Assembly: GCA_025937955.1 (NCBI GenBank)
Contig: JAICQI010000258.1
Span: forward strand, 1-7,745
Source of the DNA: Pyrinomonadaceae bacterium
GTDB taxonomy: Bacteria > Acidobacteriota > Blastocatellia > Pyrinomonadales > Pyrinomonadaceae
DNA length: 7,745 nt
Direction of reading: 5' to 3'
Shown: positions 1-5,640 of the stretch, in pieces
Position numbering within the stretch: position 1 is the stretch's first letter
Layout of the letters: each line of letters opens with the position of its first letter
Notes under the pieces: model-generated
The model's database searches: none
The model's input: the letters and a program-made list of their open reading frames with translations, nothing else
What the model was told of the DNA's origin: nothing
Translations under genes and position numbers: made by a program

Positions 1-12
1 CAATAATCTTCA

Positions 13-1272
13 TTAACCTTCGTACCTCTTAAACAGCAACGCCGCATTCGTGCCGCCGAACCCGAAGCTATTCGAAAGCACGTAATCGACTCTTGCTTCA
101 CGAGGTTCATTGGGAACGTAGTCGAGGTCACAATCCGGATCGGGATTCACGTAGTTGATCGTAGGCGGAATAACGTTGCGGTTCAGCACCAGCACGCAAA
201 ACACACCCTCAATGCCCCCCGCCGCGCCCAGCAAGTGACCTGTCATCGACTTTGTAGAACTGACCGCAAGCTTGTAAGCGTGCGCGCCAAAGGTCTCCTT
301 GATCGCGAGCGTTTCAAACTTGTCATTGTAAGGCGTCGACGTGCCGTGGGCGTTGATGTAACCGACTTGCTCCGGTTTCACGCCCGCGTCCCTGAGCGTT
401 CGCTGCATGACGCGGCGGGCGCCCGAGCCGGTTTCGTCCGGCATCGTCAAATGGAACGCGTCAGCGCAAGCGCCGTAACCTACAACTTCCGCGTATATCC
501 TCGCGCCTCTCTTCTTGGCAAACTCGAGCTCCTCGAGAACCATGATCCCGGCGCCTTCGCCGATGACGAAACCATCACGATCTCTTTCAAACGGCCGCGA
601 CGCATGCACCGGATCGTCGTTGTTGGTCGAGAGCGCGCGCATCGCCGAGAAGCCTGCAACGGCCATCGGCGTGATCGCCGACTCCGCGCCGCCGCAGATC
701 ATCAAGTCGGCATCGCCGCGTTGAATGATCTTGAAGCTGTCGCCAATCGCGTGGGCGCCGGCGGAGCAGGCGGTAGCCGTTGCTGAGTTTGGCCCCTTCG
801 CGCCGAAGCGTATCGAGACCTGGCCCGCGGCGAGATTGACGATTGCCGACACGATAAAGAACGGCGAGACGCGATCTGGTCCATCGTCGAGCAACTTCGA
901 GTGTTCGCGCTCGATGGCCCAGAAGTCTCCGATACCGCTGCTGATGTAGGTGCCCGCATTCTCGGCGAACTCGTCCGGGAACTTGCCCTCCGGCGTCATC
1001 TGGATGCCGCTGTCGGCAACCGCTTCGATCGACGCCGCAATCGCGTAATGAATAAAGGCGCCCATCTTGCGCGCCTCTTTCTTGGCGATGAATGTCAGTG
1101 GGTCGAAGTTTTTAACTTCGCAGGCAAATTTGACTGAGAAGCGCTCGGCGTCGAACTTCTTTATGTAGTCGGCTCCACTGCGCCCGCTCATCAGGGCAGC
1201 CCACGTGTCTTCAACAGTGTTGCCAACAGGTGTGACGAGGCCGAGGCCTGTAATCACGACACGACGTGTCAA
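13..1272 (-). CDS. fabF: beta-ketoacyl-ACP synthase II (FabF)
   Basis: FabF elongates fatty acids by condensing acyl-enzyme with malonyl-ACP, releasing CO2, in the cytosolic type II system. The 419-residue product has the usual family length and the thiolase fold signatures. The nucleophile is Cys169 in TACSAGAHAI. The catalytic histidines are His309 in NAHGTSTPYND and His346 in KSMTGHLLGAAGG, with Lys341 just before; NSFGFGGTNA lies at 401-410. Cys-His-His distinguishes it from FabH (Cys-His-Asn). The start codon is TTG, not ATG: a strong AAGGAG lies 7 nt upstream, and the protein begins MTRRVVITGLG, exactly where the family begins. It is last in the visible operon, after acpP, separated from it by a 93-nt gap holding a 20-bp-arm palindrome. 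The stop is TAA. FabB-type activity cannot be excluded, but context and length favour FabF. Confidence 0.97.
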   Translation of the reverse strand: MTRRVVITGLGLVTPVGNTVEDTWAALMSGRSGADYIKKFDAERFSVKFACEVKNFDPLTFIAKKEARKMGAFIHYAIAASIEAVADSGIQMTPEGKFPDEFAENAGTYISSGIGDFWAIEREHSKLLDDGPDRVSPFFIVSAIVNLAAGQVSIRFGAKGPNSATATACSAGAHAIGDSFKIIQRGDADLMICGGAESAITPMAVAGFSAMRALSTNNDDPVHASRPFERDRDGFVIGEGAGIMVLEELEFAKKRGARIYAEVVGYGACADAFHLTMPDETGSGARRVMQRTLRDAGVKPEQVGYINAHGTSTPYNDKFETLAIKETFGAHAYKLAVSSTKSMTGHLLGAAGGIEGVFCVLVLNRNVIPPTINYVNPDPDCDLDYVPNEPREARVDYVLSNSFGFGGTNAALLFKRYEG

Positions 1273-1279
1273 CTTAGAA

Positions 1280-1285
1280 CTCCTT
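1280..1285 (-). promoter_or_regulatory. Shine-Dalgarno of fabF (fixes TTG start)
   Basis: On the minus strand the hexamer AAGGAG lies 7 nt before the TTG at 1272. It is the strongest ribosome-binding site in the window and justifies the non-ATG start. No ATG lies in frame upstream within the gap that would give a FabF-like N-terminus. Confidence 0.85.
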
Positions 1286-1301
1286 GAGAAATTATTAATT
1301 A

Positions 1302-1359
1302 AGCCGCAGATGAACGCGGATAAACGCGGATCTGCGTTAATCCGCGTTCATCTGCGGCT
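1302..1359. repeat. palindromic decamer repeat between acpP and fabF
   Basis: Perfect 20-bp arms at 1302-1321 and 1340-1359 (AGCCGCAGATGAACGCGGAT and its reverse complement). After one A/A mismatch the pairing continues 5 bp further inward, leaving a 6-nt GGATCT loop. Each arm is internally repetitive: CGCAGAT at 1305, CGCGGAT at 1315 and CGCGGAT at 1325, spaced exactly 10 nt. It begins 6 nt after the acpP stop. In RNA it would form a very stable hairpin. The downstream sequence is AU-rich but has no U tract, so it is more likely an mRNA-stabilising or attenuating element, or a mobile intergenic palindrome, than a simple terminator. Confidence 0.9.
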
Positions 1360-1365
1360 AAAGTT

Positions 1366-1608
1366 CTACTTTTTGTGCTGATCGATATAGTTATACGCGT
1401 CTCGCACACTCTGGATCTTCTCAGCGTCTTCGTCGGGAATCTCGATCCCAAACTCTTCTTCGAAACGCATCACGAGTTCGACCGTGTCCAGCGAGTCGGC
1501 GCCGAGGTCGTCGATAAATCTTGCGTTGGGCGTCACTTCGTTTTCATCGACACCAAGCTCATCGACGATAATCTGTTTTACCTTGTTCTCGATCTCTTGA
1601 TCGGGCAT
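1366..1608 (-). CDS. acpP: acyl carrier protein
   Basis: This small acidic four-helix protein carries all acyl intermediates of fatty acid synthesis on a 4'-phosphopantetheine arm. The 80-residue product has the canonical modification site DSL within LGADSLDTVELVM, so Ser39 is the attachment residue added by holo-ACP synthase. The recognition helix II (DSLDTVELVMRFEEEFG) is strongly acidic, as expected for docking to FabD, FabH and FabF, which are encoded beside it. The ATG start at 1608 has GAGGAG 9 nt upstream. The stop is TAG. It follows fabD after 30 nt; the fabG that often sits between them is missing. A stable hairpin directly downstream could raise acpP mRNA above that of fabF, fitting the high ACP demand (inference). 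Confidence 0.98.
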   Translation of the reverse strand: MPDQEIENKVKQIIVDELGVDENEVTPNARFIDDLGADSLDTVELVMRFEEEFGIEIPDEDAEKIQSVRDAYNYIDQHKK

Positions 1609-1617
1609 CGTGTTTTG

Positions 1618-1623
1618 CTCCTC
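1618..1623 (-). promoter_or_regulatory. Shine-Dalgarno of acpP
   Basis: GAGGAG on the minus strand, 9 nt before the acpP ATG and inside the 30-nt fabD-acpP gap. It is a strong site, consistent with high ACP translation. Confidence 0.75.
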
Positions 1624-1638
1624 TGTGAGTTAATTAAA

Positions 1639-2598
1639 CTAAACTAATTCTGTTGTGAGCGCCGCTCGGGTCGCTTCTAAACTTGCCGCATCTTCCACGT
1701 TCAGCGTCTTCACTTCGCGACTCGTCTGCCGCGTAAGACCTGATAAAACTTTTCCCGGCCCCGCTTCAATAAACGTAGCGACGCCTTCCTGCATAAGCAA
1801 CTGCATCGACTCCAACCAGCGAACCGGCGCTGAAACCTGTCGCACGAGGGCATCGCGCAACTCGCCGGGCGCCGTAGTCGGGCGCGCATCGACATTCGTA
1901 ACTACCGGTATCGCAGGCTCGCTGAAATTCAACCGCTCGAGATCGGCAGCCAGTCTGTCCTGGGCCGGCTTCATCAGCGCGCAATGAAACGGCGCACTTA
2001 CTTTCAACTTGATCACGCGCTTCGCAACGCCACTTAGCAATTCAATCGCGCGATCCACGGCTTCCGTGTTGCCGGCAATCACAGCCTGAGCGGGCGAGTT
2101 GAAATTCGCAATCGAACAAACTTGGCTGTTACTAAAACTGGCGCGCGCTTCTTCGCAAACTCGCTCAATCTCGCTAAGCTCGCCGCCGATCACTGCCGCC
2201 ATCGCGCCGGTTCCAACCGGCACGGCCTCCTGCATGTATTGACCACGCGCGCGTACCGTGCGAACTGCGTCCGACAAACTCAACGTGCCGGCAGCCACAA
2301 GCGCGGAATATTCACCCAAACTATGTCCCGCGACAAATGCCGGCGCCTCAATTCCCGCCTCTTTCATCGCGCGGAACGCAGCAACAGAAACCGTGAGAAT
2401 CGCCGGTTGCGTGTTCTCGGTTAACTGCAGATCTTCCGCCGGACCCTCGAAACAGAGCCGGGAGATGGCAAAGCCCAACGCATCATCAGCTTCTTCAAAG
2501 ACCTGCCGCGCTACCGGAAAATTTTCTGCCAGGTTTTTCCCCATCCCCGGCGCCTGCGAACCCTGACCGGGAAAAACCATCGCCACTGATCTCACCAT
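1639..2598 (-). CDS. fabD: malonyl-CoA:ACP transacylase (FabD)
   Basis: FabD moves malonate from CoA to holo-ACP, supplying the extender unit for FabH and FabF. With the start at 2598 the product is 319 residues, close to the family's usual 305-320. Visible motifs are the oxyanion loop GQGSQ at 11-15, nucleophile Ser93 in GHSLGEYSAL, the malonate-binding Arg118 in RARGQYMQ, catalytic His205 in SAPFHC, Gln254, and GPGKVLSGL near the C-terminus. The frame stays open a further 30 codons upstream, but that extension overlaps the fabH 3' end, is Arg-rich and unlike FabD, whereas MVRSVAMVFPGQGSQ is a textbook N-terminus. The ATG overlaps the fabH stop in ATGGTGA, so the two are probably translationally coupled; no strong separate ribosome site is seen. 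The stop is TAG. Confidence 0.96.
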   Translation of the reverse strand: MVRSVAMVFPGQGSQAPGMGKNLAENFPVARQVFEEADDALGFAISRLCFEGPAEDLQLTENTQPAILTVSVAAFRAMKEAGIEAPAFVAGHSLGEYSALVAAGTLSLSDAVRTVRARGQYMQEAVPVGTGAMAAVIGGELSEIERVCEEARASFSNSQVCSIANFNSPAQAVIAGNTEAVDRAIELLSGVAKRVIKLKVSAPFHCALMKPAQDRLAADLERLNFSEPAIPVVTNVDARPTTAPGELRDALVRQVSAPVRWLESMQLLMQEGVATFIEAGPGKVLSGLTRQTSREVKTLNVEDAASLEATRAALTTELV

Positions 2599-3578
2599 CT
2601 CATCAACACCGCGCCCCACGTCACGCCGCCGCCAAACGAAGCCATCAACACCAAATCGCCTTCCTTTATTCGTCCCGCTTCGACGCACTCGTCCAGCGCG
2701 ATCGGTATGGAAGCCGAAGAAGTGTTTCCGTGCACCGCGATGTTTGAATACACCCTCGACAGGTCAACGTTCAACCGGTCCGCCACTGCTTCGGTGATCC
2801 GCTGATTCGCCTGGTGCGGAATAAAGAGACTGATATCAGCAGCCTTCACACCGGCCTGCTCGAGCACTTCGCGTGAGATCTCAGCCATGGAACGCACCGC
2901 GACTTTGAACAGCTCGTTACCCTTCATCTTGAAGTAGTGATCACCGGCTGCAAGCGTTTCGGCCGTCGGCTTCTTGCGAGTGCCGCCGCCCGGTGAATAA
3001 AGCTGTTCTTCGTAACGTCCATCAGACTTGATCTTCGACGCGAGAATCCCTCGCCCGTTATCAACTGGTCCGAGCACCGCCGCGCCCGCGCCATCACCAA
3101 ACAATACGCACGTCTGGCGATCCGTGTAATCGACATACTGAGTCAAAATCTCCGCGCCGACCACGACCGCATGTCGCACCTGGCCTGTTCTGATCATCGA
3201 GTCGGCCAGCGACACGCCATACAGGAAACCCGAGCACGCCGCAACGATATCCATCGCCGCTGCATTGTTCGCGCCGAGCTCTGCCTGCACGATACAACCG
3301 GTTGACGGCAGTATCTGATCAGGCGTGACCGTGGCACAAAGAAGCAAATCGATATCAGCAGGATCCAAACGAGCGCGTTCTATCGCCTGCCGCGCCGCAC
3401 GCACCGCAAACAGCGACGTGTATTCATCCGGCGCTGCTTTGCGTCGTTGCTTGATTCCTGTGCGCGTCGTGATCCACTCGTCAGAAGTCTCGACTATGTT
3501 AGCGAGCTCCGCATTCGTCAGAATGCCTTCCGGATAGGAATGCCCAGTTCCGAGAACTCCAGCGCGTTGATTCACCAT
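2592..3578 (-). CDS. fabH: beta-ketoacyl-ACP synthase III (FabH)
   Basis: FabH performs the first condensation of fatty acid synthesis, joining a short acyl-CoA primer to malonyl-ACP. The 328-residue protein has the FabH triad: Cys115 in VAACSGFLYG, His255 in IPHQANQRI and Asn285 in VHGNTSSAS. It also has SDEWITTRTGI (32-42) near the N-terminus, LFGDGAGAAVLG (159-170), and the C-terminal SFGGGVTWGA. The start chosen is ATG at 3578, with GAGGG 4 nt upstream; a TTG one codon earlier would be too close to that site. The 3' end overlaps fabD by 7 nt. The short gap upstream contains one arm of a palindromic repeat whose other arm lies inside plsX. Whether the primer is acetyl-CoA or branched acyl-CoA cannot be read from the sequence. 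Confidence 0.97.
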   Translation of the reverse strand: MVNQRAGVLGTGHSYPEGILTNAELANIVETSDEWITTRTGIKQRRKAAPDEYTSLFAVRAARQAIERARLDPADIDLLLCATVTPDQILPSTGCIVQAELGANNAAAMDIVAACSGFLYGVSLADSMIRTGQVRHAVVVGAEILTQYVDYTDRQTCVLFGDGAGAAVLGPVDNGRGILASKIKSDGRYEEQLYSPGGGTRKKPTAETLAAGDHYFKMKGNELFKVAVRSMAEISREVLEQAGVKAADISLFIPHQANQRITEAVADRLNVDLSRVYSNIAVHGNTSSASIPIALDECVEAGRIKEGDLVLMASFGGGVTWGAVLMRW

Positions 3579-3601
3579 CAATCCCTCAGATTACTACAAG
3601 T

Positions 3602-3663
3602 ATCCACAGATTACACAGATACACGCAGACTACTGTTTGAATATATCTGTGTAATCTGTGGAT
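3602..3663. repeat. palindromic nonamer repeat spanning plsX end
   Basis: Perfect 20-bp arms at 3602-3621 (ATCCACAGATTACACAGATA) and 3644-3663, separated by 22 nt. Each arm iterates a short word: CACAGA at 3605 and 3614 and a CGCAGA variant at 3624, with TCTGTG at 3646 and 3655, so the spacing is 9-10 nt. It resembles the 1302-1359 element after C-to-T-type changes (ATCTGTGG against ATCTGCGG). The plsX frame runs into it and stops at 3611-3613, inside the distal arm. Confidence 0.9.
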
Positions 3664-4696
3664 TGTTCAGTCCTTCCTGAATTCTTTCAGCCGTCCGATG
3701 TTCGGAAAAGTCTTTCACACTCCTGATTGCATTGCGTATCGCACGCGCGTTCGAGCGTCCATGTCCAATGACGACGATGCGACTCACACCCAACAACGGC
3801 GCGCCGCCGTATTCCGTGTAGTCGAGCCGCTTCTTGATACTCCGAAACGCAGGCTTCGCGAGCATCGCGCCGGCCTTCGTTACCGCCGTGGCCATCAGCT
3901 CCTTCTTCAGCATCGAAAGCATCGCCTCAGTCAGTCCTTCTGACAGTTTCAGCATGACGTTGCCGGTGAAACCGTCGGTGACGATCACGTCGATCATGCC
4001 CGAGAACACGTCGCGTCCTTCAACATTGCCGACGAAGTTGATGTCCTCCAACTGTCGCAGCAATGGGAACGCTTCCTTCGTCAAGTCGTTTCCCTTTGCT
4101 TCTTCCTCGCCGATGCTCATCAATCCTACCGAAGGTTTGGCTGTGCCGAGCACCGAGCGCGAGTAAGCATCACCCATGATTGCAAACTGGGCCAGGTGAT
4201 GTGGTTTGCACTCCGAGTTGGCGCCCACGTCCAGCAACAACGTAGGCTTAGCAGCTTTCGTCGGAATCATCGCGGCGAGTGCTGGTCTATCGACGCCCGG
4301 CAGTGTTCCGATAACCATCTTCGCAGTGGCCATCGCAGCACCGGTGTTGCCGGCGGAAACAAAACCGTCAGCACGTCCTTCCATCACCAGCTTCGAGCCG
4401 ATTCTCAAAGAGCTCTTCTTCTTCCGTCTTACGGAAGTTGCGACCGGATCATCCATCGCGATGACTTCAGCCGCATCGACTAACTCAATCCCGCGGTCGC
4501 CATCGCCGCGCCAACCGCACCGTCGTAATTCAGGCTCAACCTTGTGGGCCTGGCCCACGAGAATAACTCCCACGCCGAGATCACGCGTCGCAGCAAGGGC
4601 GCCGTCGATTTCCACGTTCGGCGCGTGGTCACTTCCCATGGCGTCGAGAACGACCTTGCCCGTCAACGGGACCTGATGCTGCGAGTGACTTCGCAC
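3611..4696 (-). CDS. plsX: phosphate acyltransferase PlsX
   Basis: PlsX converts acyl-ACP and phosphate to acyl-phosphate, the donor for PlsY in phosphatidic acid synthesis; it acts peripherally at the membrane. Family signatures in order are DAMGSDHAP (18-26, with Ser where Gly is usual), SAGNTGA (114-120), LLLDVGAN (153-160), GEEEAKGN (196-203), NVEGRDVF (224-231), DGFTGN (241-246), EYGGAPLLG (295-303) and GHGRSNARAI (311-320). The start is uncertain. The annotated GTG lies 9 nt after the rpmF stop but lacks a clear ribosome site; a TTG ten codons in (at 4666) would give MTGKVVLDAMGSDH, closer to typical PlsX. The last 16 residues, after EGLNN, are encoded by the palindrome at 3602-3663 and do not look like PlsX sequence, so the natural C-terminus was probably replaced or extended by the repeat. 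The stop is TAA. Confidence 0.95.
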   Translation of the reverse strand: MRSHSQHQVPLTGKVVLDAMGSDHAPNVEIDGALAATRDLGVGVILVGQAHKVEPELRRCGWRGDGDRGIELVDAAEVIAMDDPVATSVRRKKKSSLRIGSKLVMEGRADGFVSAGNTGAAMATAKMVIGTLPGVDRPALAAMIPTKAAKPTLLLDVGANSECKPHHLAQFAIMGDAYSRSVLGTAKPSVGLMSIGEEEAKGNDLTKEAFPLLRQLEDINFVGNVEGRDVFSGMIDVIVTDGFTGNVMLKLSEGLTEAMLSMLKKELMATAVTKAGAMLAKPAFRSIKKRLDYTEYGGAPLLGVSRIVVIGHGRSNARAIRNAIRSVKDFSEHRTAERIQEGLNNPQITQIYSNSSLRVSV

Positions 4697-4705
4697 AAAT
4701 TTGGT

Positions 4706-4888
4706 TTAGCTTTGTTCTACCGTCACAACTTCGCGACCTTTGTAATGGCCGCATTTGGGGCAAACGCGGTGTGGCAAGCGGGGCTCACGACAATTCGGGC
4801 AAAGGGTAGTTTGGGGGGCGCGCAAGGCATCGTGCGCGCGACGTTTGTCTCGACGAGCTTTGGAGTGTCGTCGCTTAGGATTTGGCAT
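4706..4888 (-). CDS. rpmF: 50S ribosomal protein L32
   Basis: This is a small structural protein of the large ribosomal subunit. The 60-residue product starts MPNPKRRHSKARRDKRRAHDA, the hallmark basic N-terminus of L32. It carries a zinc ribbon with four cysteines (Cys30, Cys33, Cys43, Cys46 in CPNC and CPKC), so it is the zinc-containing C+ form rather than the cysteine-free paralogue used under zinc starvation. The ATG at 4888 has GGAG 5 nt upstream. The frame is open 15 codons further, but that extension is hydrophobic and reads from the upstream repeat, so it is rejected. It lies between the DUF177 gene and plsX, the standard arrangement in many phyla, linking ribosome assembly to lipid synthesis. 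The stop lies 9 nt before the plsX GTG. Confidence 0.97.
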   Translation of the reverse strand: MPNPKRRHSKARRDKRRAHDALRAPQTTLCPNCREPRLPHRVCPKCGHYKGREVVTVEQS

Positions 4889-4893
4889 AATTA

Positions 4894-4897
4894 CTCC
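4894..4897 (-). promoter_or_regulatory. Shine-Dalgarno of rpmF
   Basis: GGAG on the minus strand, 5 nt before the ATG at 4888. It supports the short 60-residue L32 over the longer open frame. Confidence 0.65.
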
Positions 4898-4909
4898 GTA
4901 TTTAATAAT

Positions 4910-4968
4910 CACAACGAAGCACAAAAAGCGCAAACGAAAACCATTTGTGCTTTTTGTGCCTCTTTGTG
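4910..4968. repeat. imperfect palindrome with TTTGTG words, DUF177-rpmF gap
   Basis: The central arms GCACAAAAAGC (4919-4929) and GCTTTTTGTGC (4949-4959) pair perfectly over 11 bp. Pairing continues inward through CAAA/TTTG after one G-T pair, and outward with mismatches to CACAA/TTGTG. The word TTTGTG recurs at 4944, 4953 and 4963, spacing 9 and 10 nt. The element starts 2 nt after the DUF177 stop and fills most of the 82-nt gap, ending before the rpmF ribosome site. There is no U tract typical of an intrinsic terminator. Confidence 0.8.
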
Positions 4969-4970
4969 GC

Positions 4971-5486
4971 TTAAGTTAAGTTCTTCAGAGCCGCCCAACG
5001 CGGATCGATATCATCTTTAACGCACTTGCATTCGCCCGCATTCAAATCCGTGCCGCATTCCGGGCAAATGCCTTTGCAGTCCTCGCGACAAAGCATGCGA
5101 GTGGGTACGGCCAGCAAAATCTGTTCTTTCACGACCTCGTCGACGTCGATCACTTCACCGTCAAAAACGGAAACCGACATCTCGGCTTCTGTTAACTCCG
5201 CCGCACCGCTGTTAGCCTCGTATTCGGCGCCAGTGATGTACTCCAGCGCAAAATCCGCGCTGACAGGCAGCTCGACGGTTTTCAGACAGCGATCGCACTC
5301 GACCTGTGCGCGCGTCTCGACGTGACCGTTGACAAAGACCTCGTTTCCCGAAAGCCGAACTTTACCCGTTACCGCTGCGGGCTCAGTCAGTTGTACGCGC
5401 TCGTCGACGGGATTCAGTTCCTCAGGCTGATAAACGTGGGCGAAATCGCTCTTGCCGCCCTCCAGGTTCTCCAACTCAATCCGCAT
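4971..5486 (-). CDS. DUF177 / YceD family protein
   Basis: This family is almost always encoded next to rpmF; members in bacteria and plastids have been linked to 23S rRNA accumulation, so a ribosome-assembly role is likely but not shown here. With the start at 5486 the protein has 171 residues. It has an N-terminal beta-rich region beginning MRIELENLEGG, a first CxxC (Cys64, Cys67 in VECDRC), an acidic middle, and the family C-terminal block CREDCKGICPECGTDLN followed by CKC (Cys133, 137, 141, 144, 153, 155) and DPRWAALKNL. The cysteine groups suggest metal binding. An ATG six codons upstream (5504) is in frame but overlaps the perfect -10 box TATAAT, so it would lie upstream of the predicted transcript start. 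It is the first gene of the operon. The stop is TAA. Confidence 0.92.
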   Translation of the reverse strand: MRIELENLEGGKSDFAHVYQPEELNPVDERVQLTEPAAVTGKVRLSGNEVFVNGHVETRAQVECDRCLKTVELPVSADFALEYITGAEYEANSGAAELTEAEMSVSVFDGEVIDVDEVVKEQILLAVPTRMLCREDCKGICPECGTDLNAGECKCVKDDIDPRWAALKNLT

Positions 5487-5502
5487 CGCACAAAAAGCGG
5501 CC

Positions 5503-5531
5503 ATTATAGGCTACAGATTTCACCGGATCAA
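5503..5531 (-). promoter_or_regulatory. sigma-70-type promoter of the DUF177-rpmF-plsX-fab operon
   Basis: On the minus strand, TTGATC (5526-5531, four of six matches to TTGACA) is followed by a 17-nt spacer and a perfect TATAAT (5503-5508). Transcription would start near 5495-5497, about 10 nt before the DUF177 ATG at 5486, giving a very short leader without a clear ribosome site. No other convincing promoter is seen inside the downstream cluster, so this one probably serves all seven genes. Confidence 0.7.
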
Positions 5532-5537
5532 CACAGG
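5507..5537 (-). repeat. diverged half-copy of the decamer repeat under the promoter
   Basis: Read on the minus strand, this segment aligns without gaps to plus-strand 1331-1361 of the acpP-fabF palindrome, with 19 of 31 positions identical, including two blocks of five (ATCCG and ATCTG) at the same relative spacing. It has no mirrored partner nearby. It contains the -35 hexamer TTGATC and the 17-nt spacer. The relationship is suggestive, not certain, because the words are short. Confidence 0.45.
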
Positions 5538-5629
5538 CTTGGGTCTTTGGTCTTAGGCCTTGGGTCTTTGGTCTTGGATTTGGCCTATAAAACGCCAGAC
5601 CGAAGACCCAAGCCCTAAGACCCAAGACC
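5538..5629. repeat. inverted heptamer tandem repeat (GGTCTTN)
   Basis: The left arm 5542-5574 is a run of heptamers: GGTCTTT, GGTCTTA, GGCCTTG, GGTCTTT, then GGTCTTG. The right arm 5597-5629, reverse-complemented, reads GGTCTTG, GGTCTTA, GGGCTTG, GGTCTTC, GGTCT. The arms match at 30 of 33 positions around a 22-nt loop. An identical 17-mer occurs at 5538-5554 and 5559-5575. With the promoter, this accounts for most of the 136 nt between the TPR gene and DUF177. It lacks a U tract on either strand, so intrinsic termination is not supported, though it separates two transcription units. Confidence 0.9.
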
Positions 5630-5640
5630 AACACATCCCA

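Noticed and set aside
235..786. 183-codon plus-strand frame inside fabF
   Set aside because: It is antisense to a strongly conserved gene, with no recognisable domain or ribosome site; the same applies to the other plus-strand frames, which mirror real minus-strand genes.
1302..1359. Rho-independent terminator after acpP
   Set aside because: The stem is strong, but no run of T follows on the transcribed strand, only mixed AT sequence, and fabF would be cut off from the operon promoter.
2599..2688. 30-codon N-terminal extension of FabD
   Set aside because: It overlaps fabH, is Arg-rich and unlike FabD; MVRSVAMVFPGQGSQ at 2598 is the family N-terminus.
4889..4933. 15-residue hydrophobic extension of L32, possible signal peptide
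   Set aside because: It starts from a TTG within the TTTGTG repeat; L32 begins MPNPKRR and has its own ribosome site.
5575..5596. Plus-strand TATAAA in the loop of the heptamer hairpin as a divergent promoter
   Set aside because: There is no matching -35 at a suitable distance and no plus-strand gene downstream for it to serve.
5538..5629. CRISPR array
   Set aside because: The repeats are contiguous heptamers without unique spacers and are mirrored; no cas genes are present.
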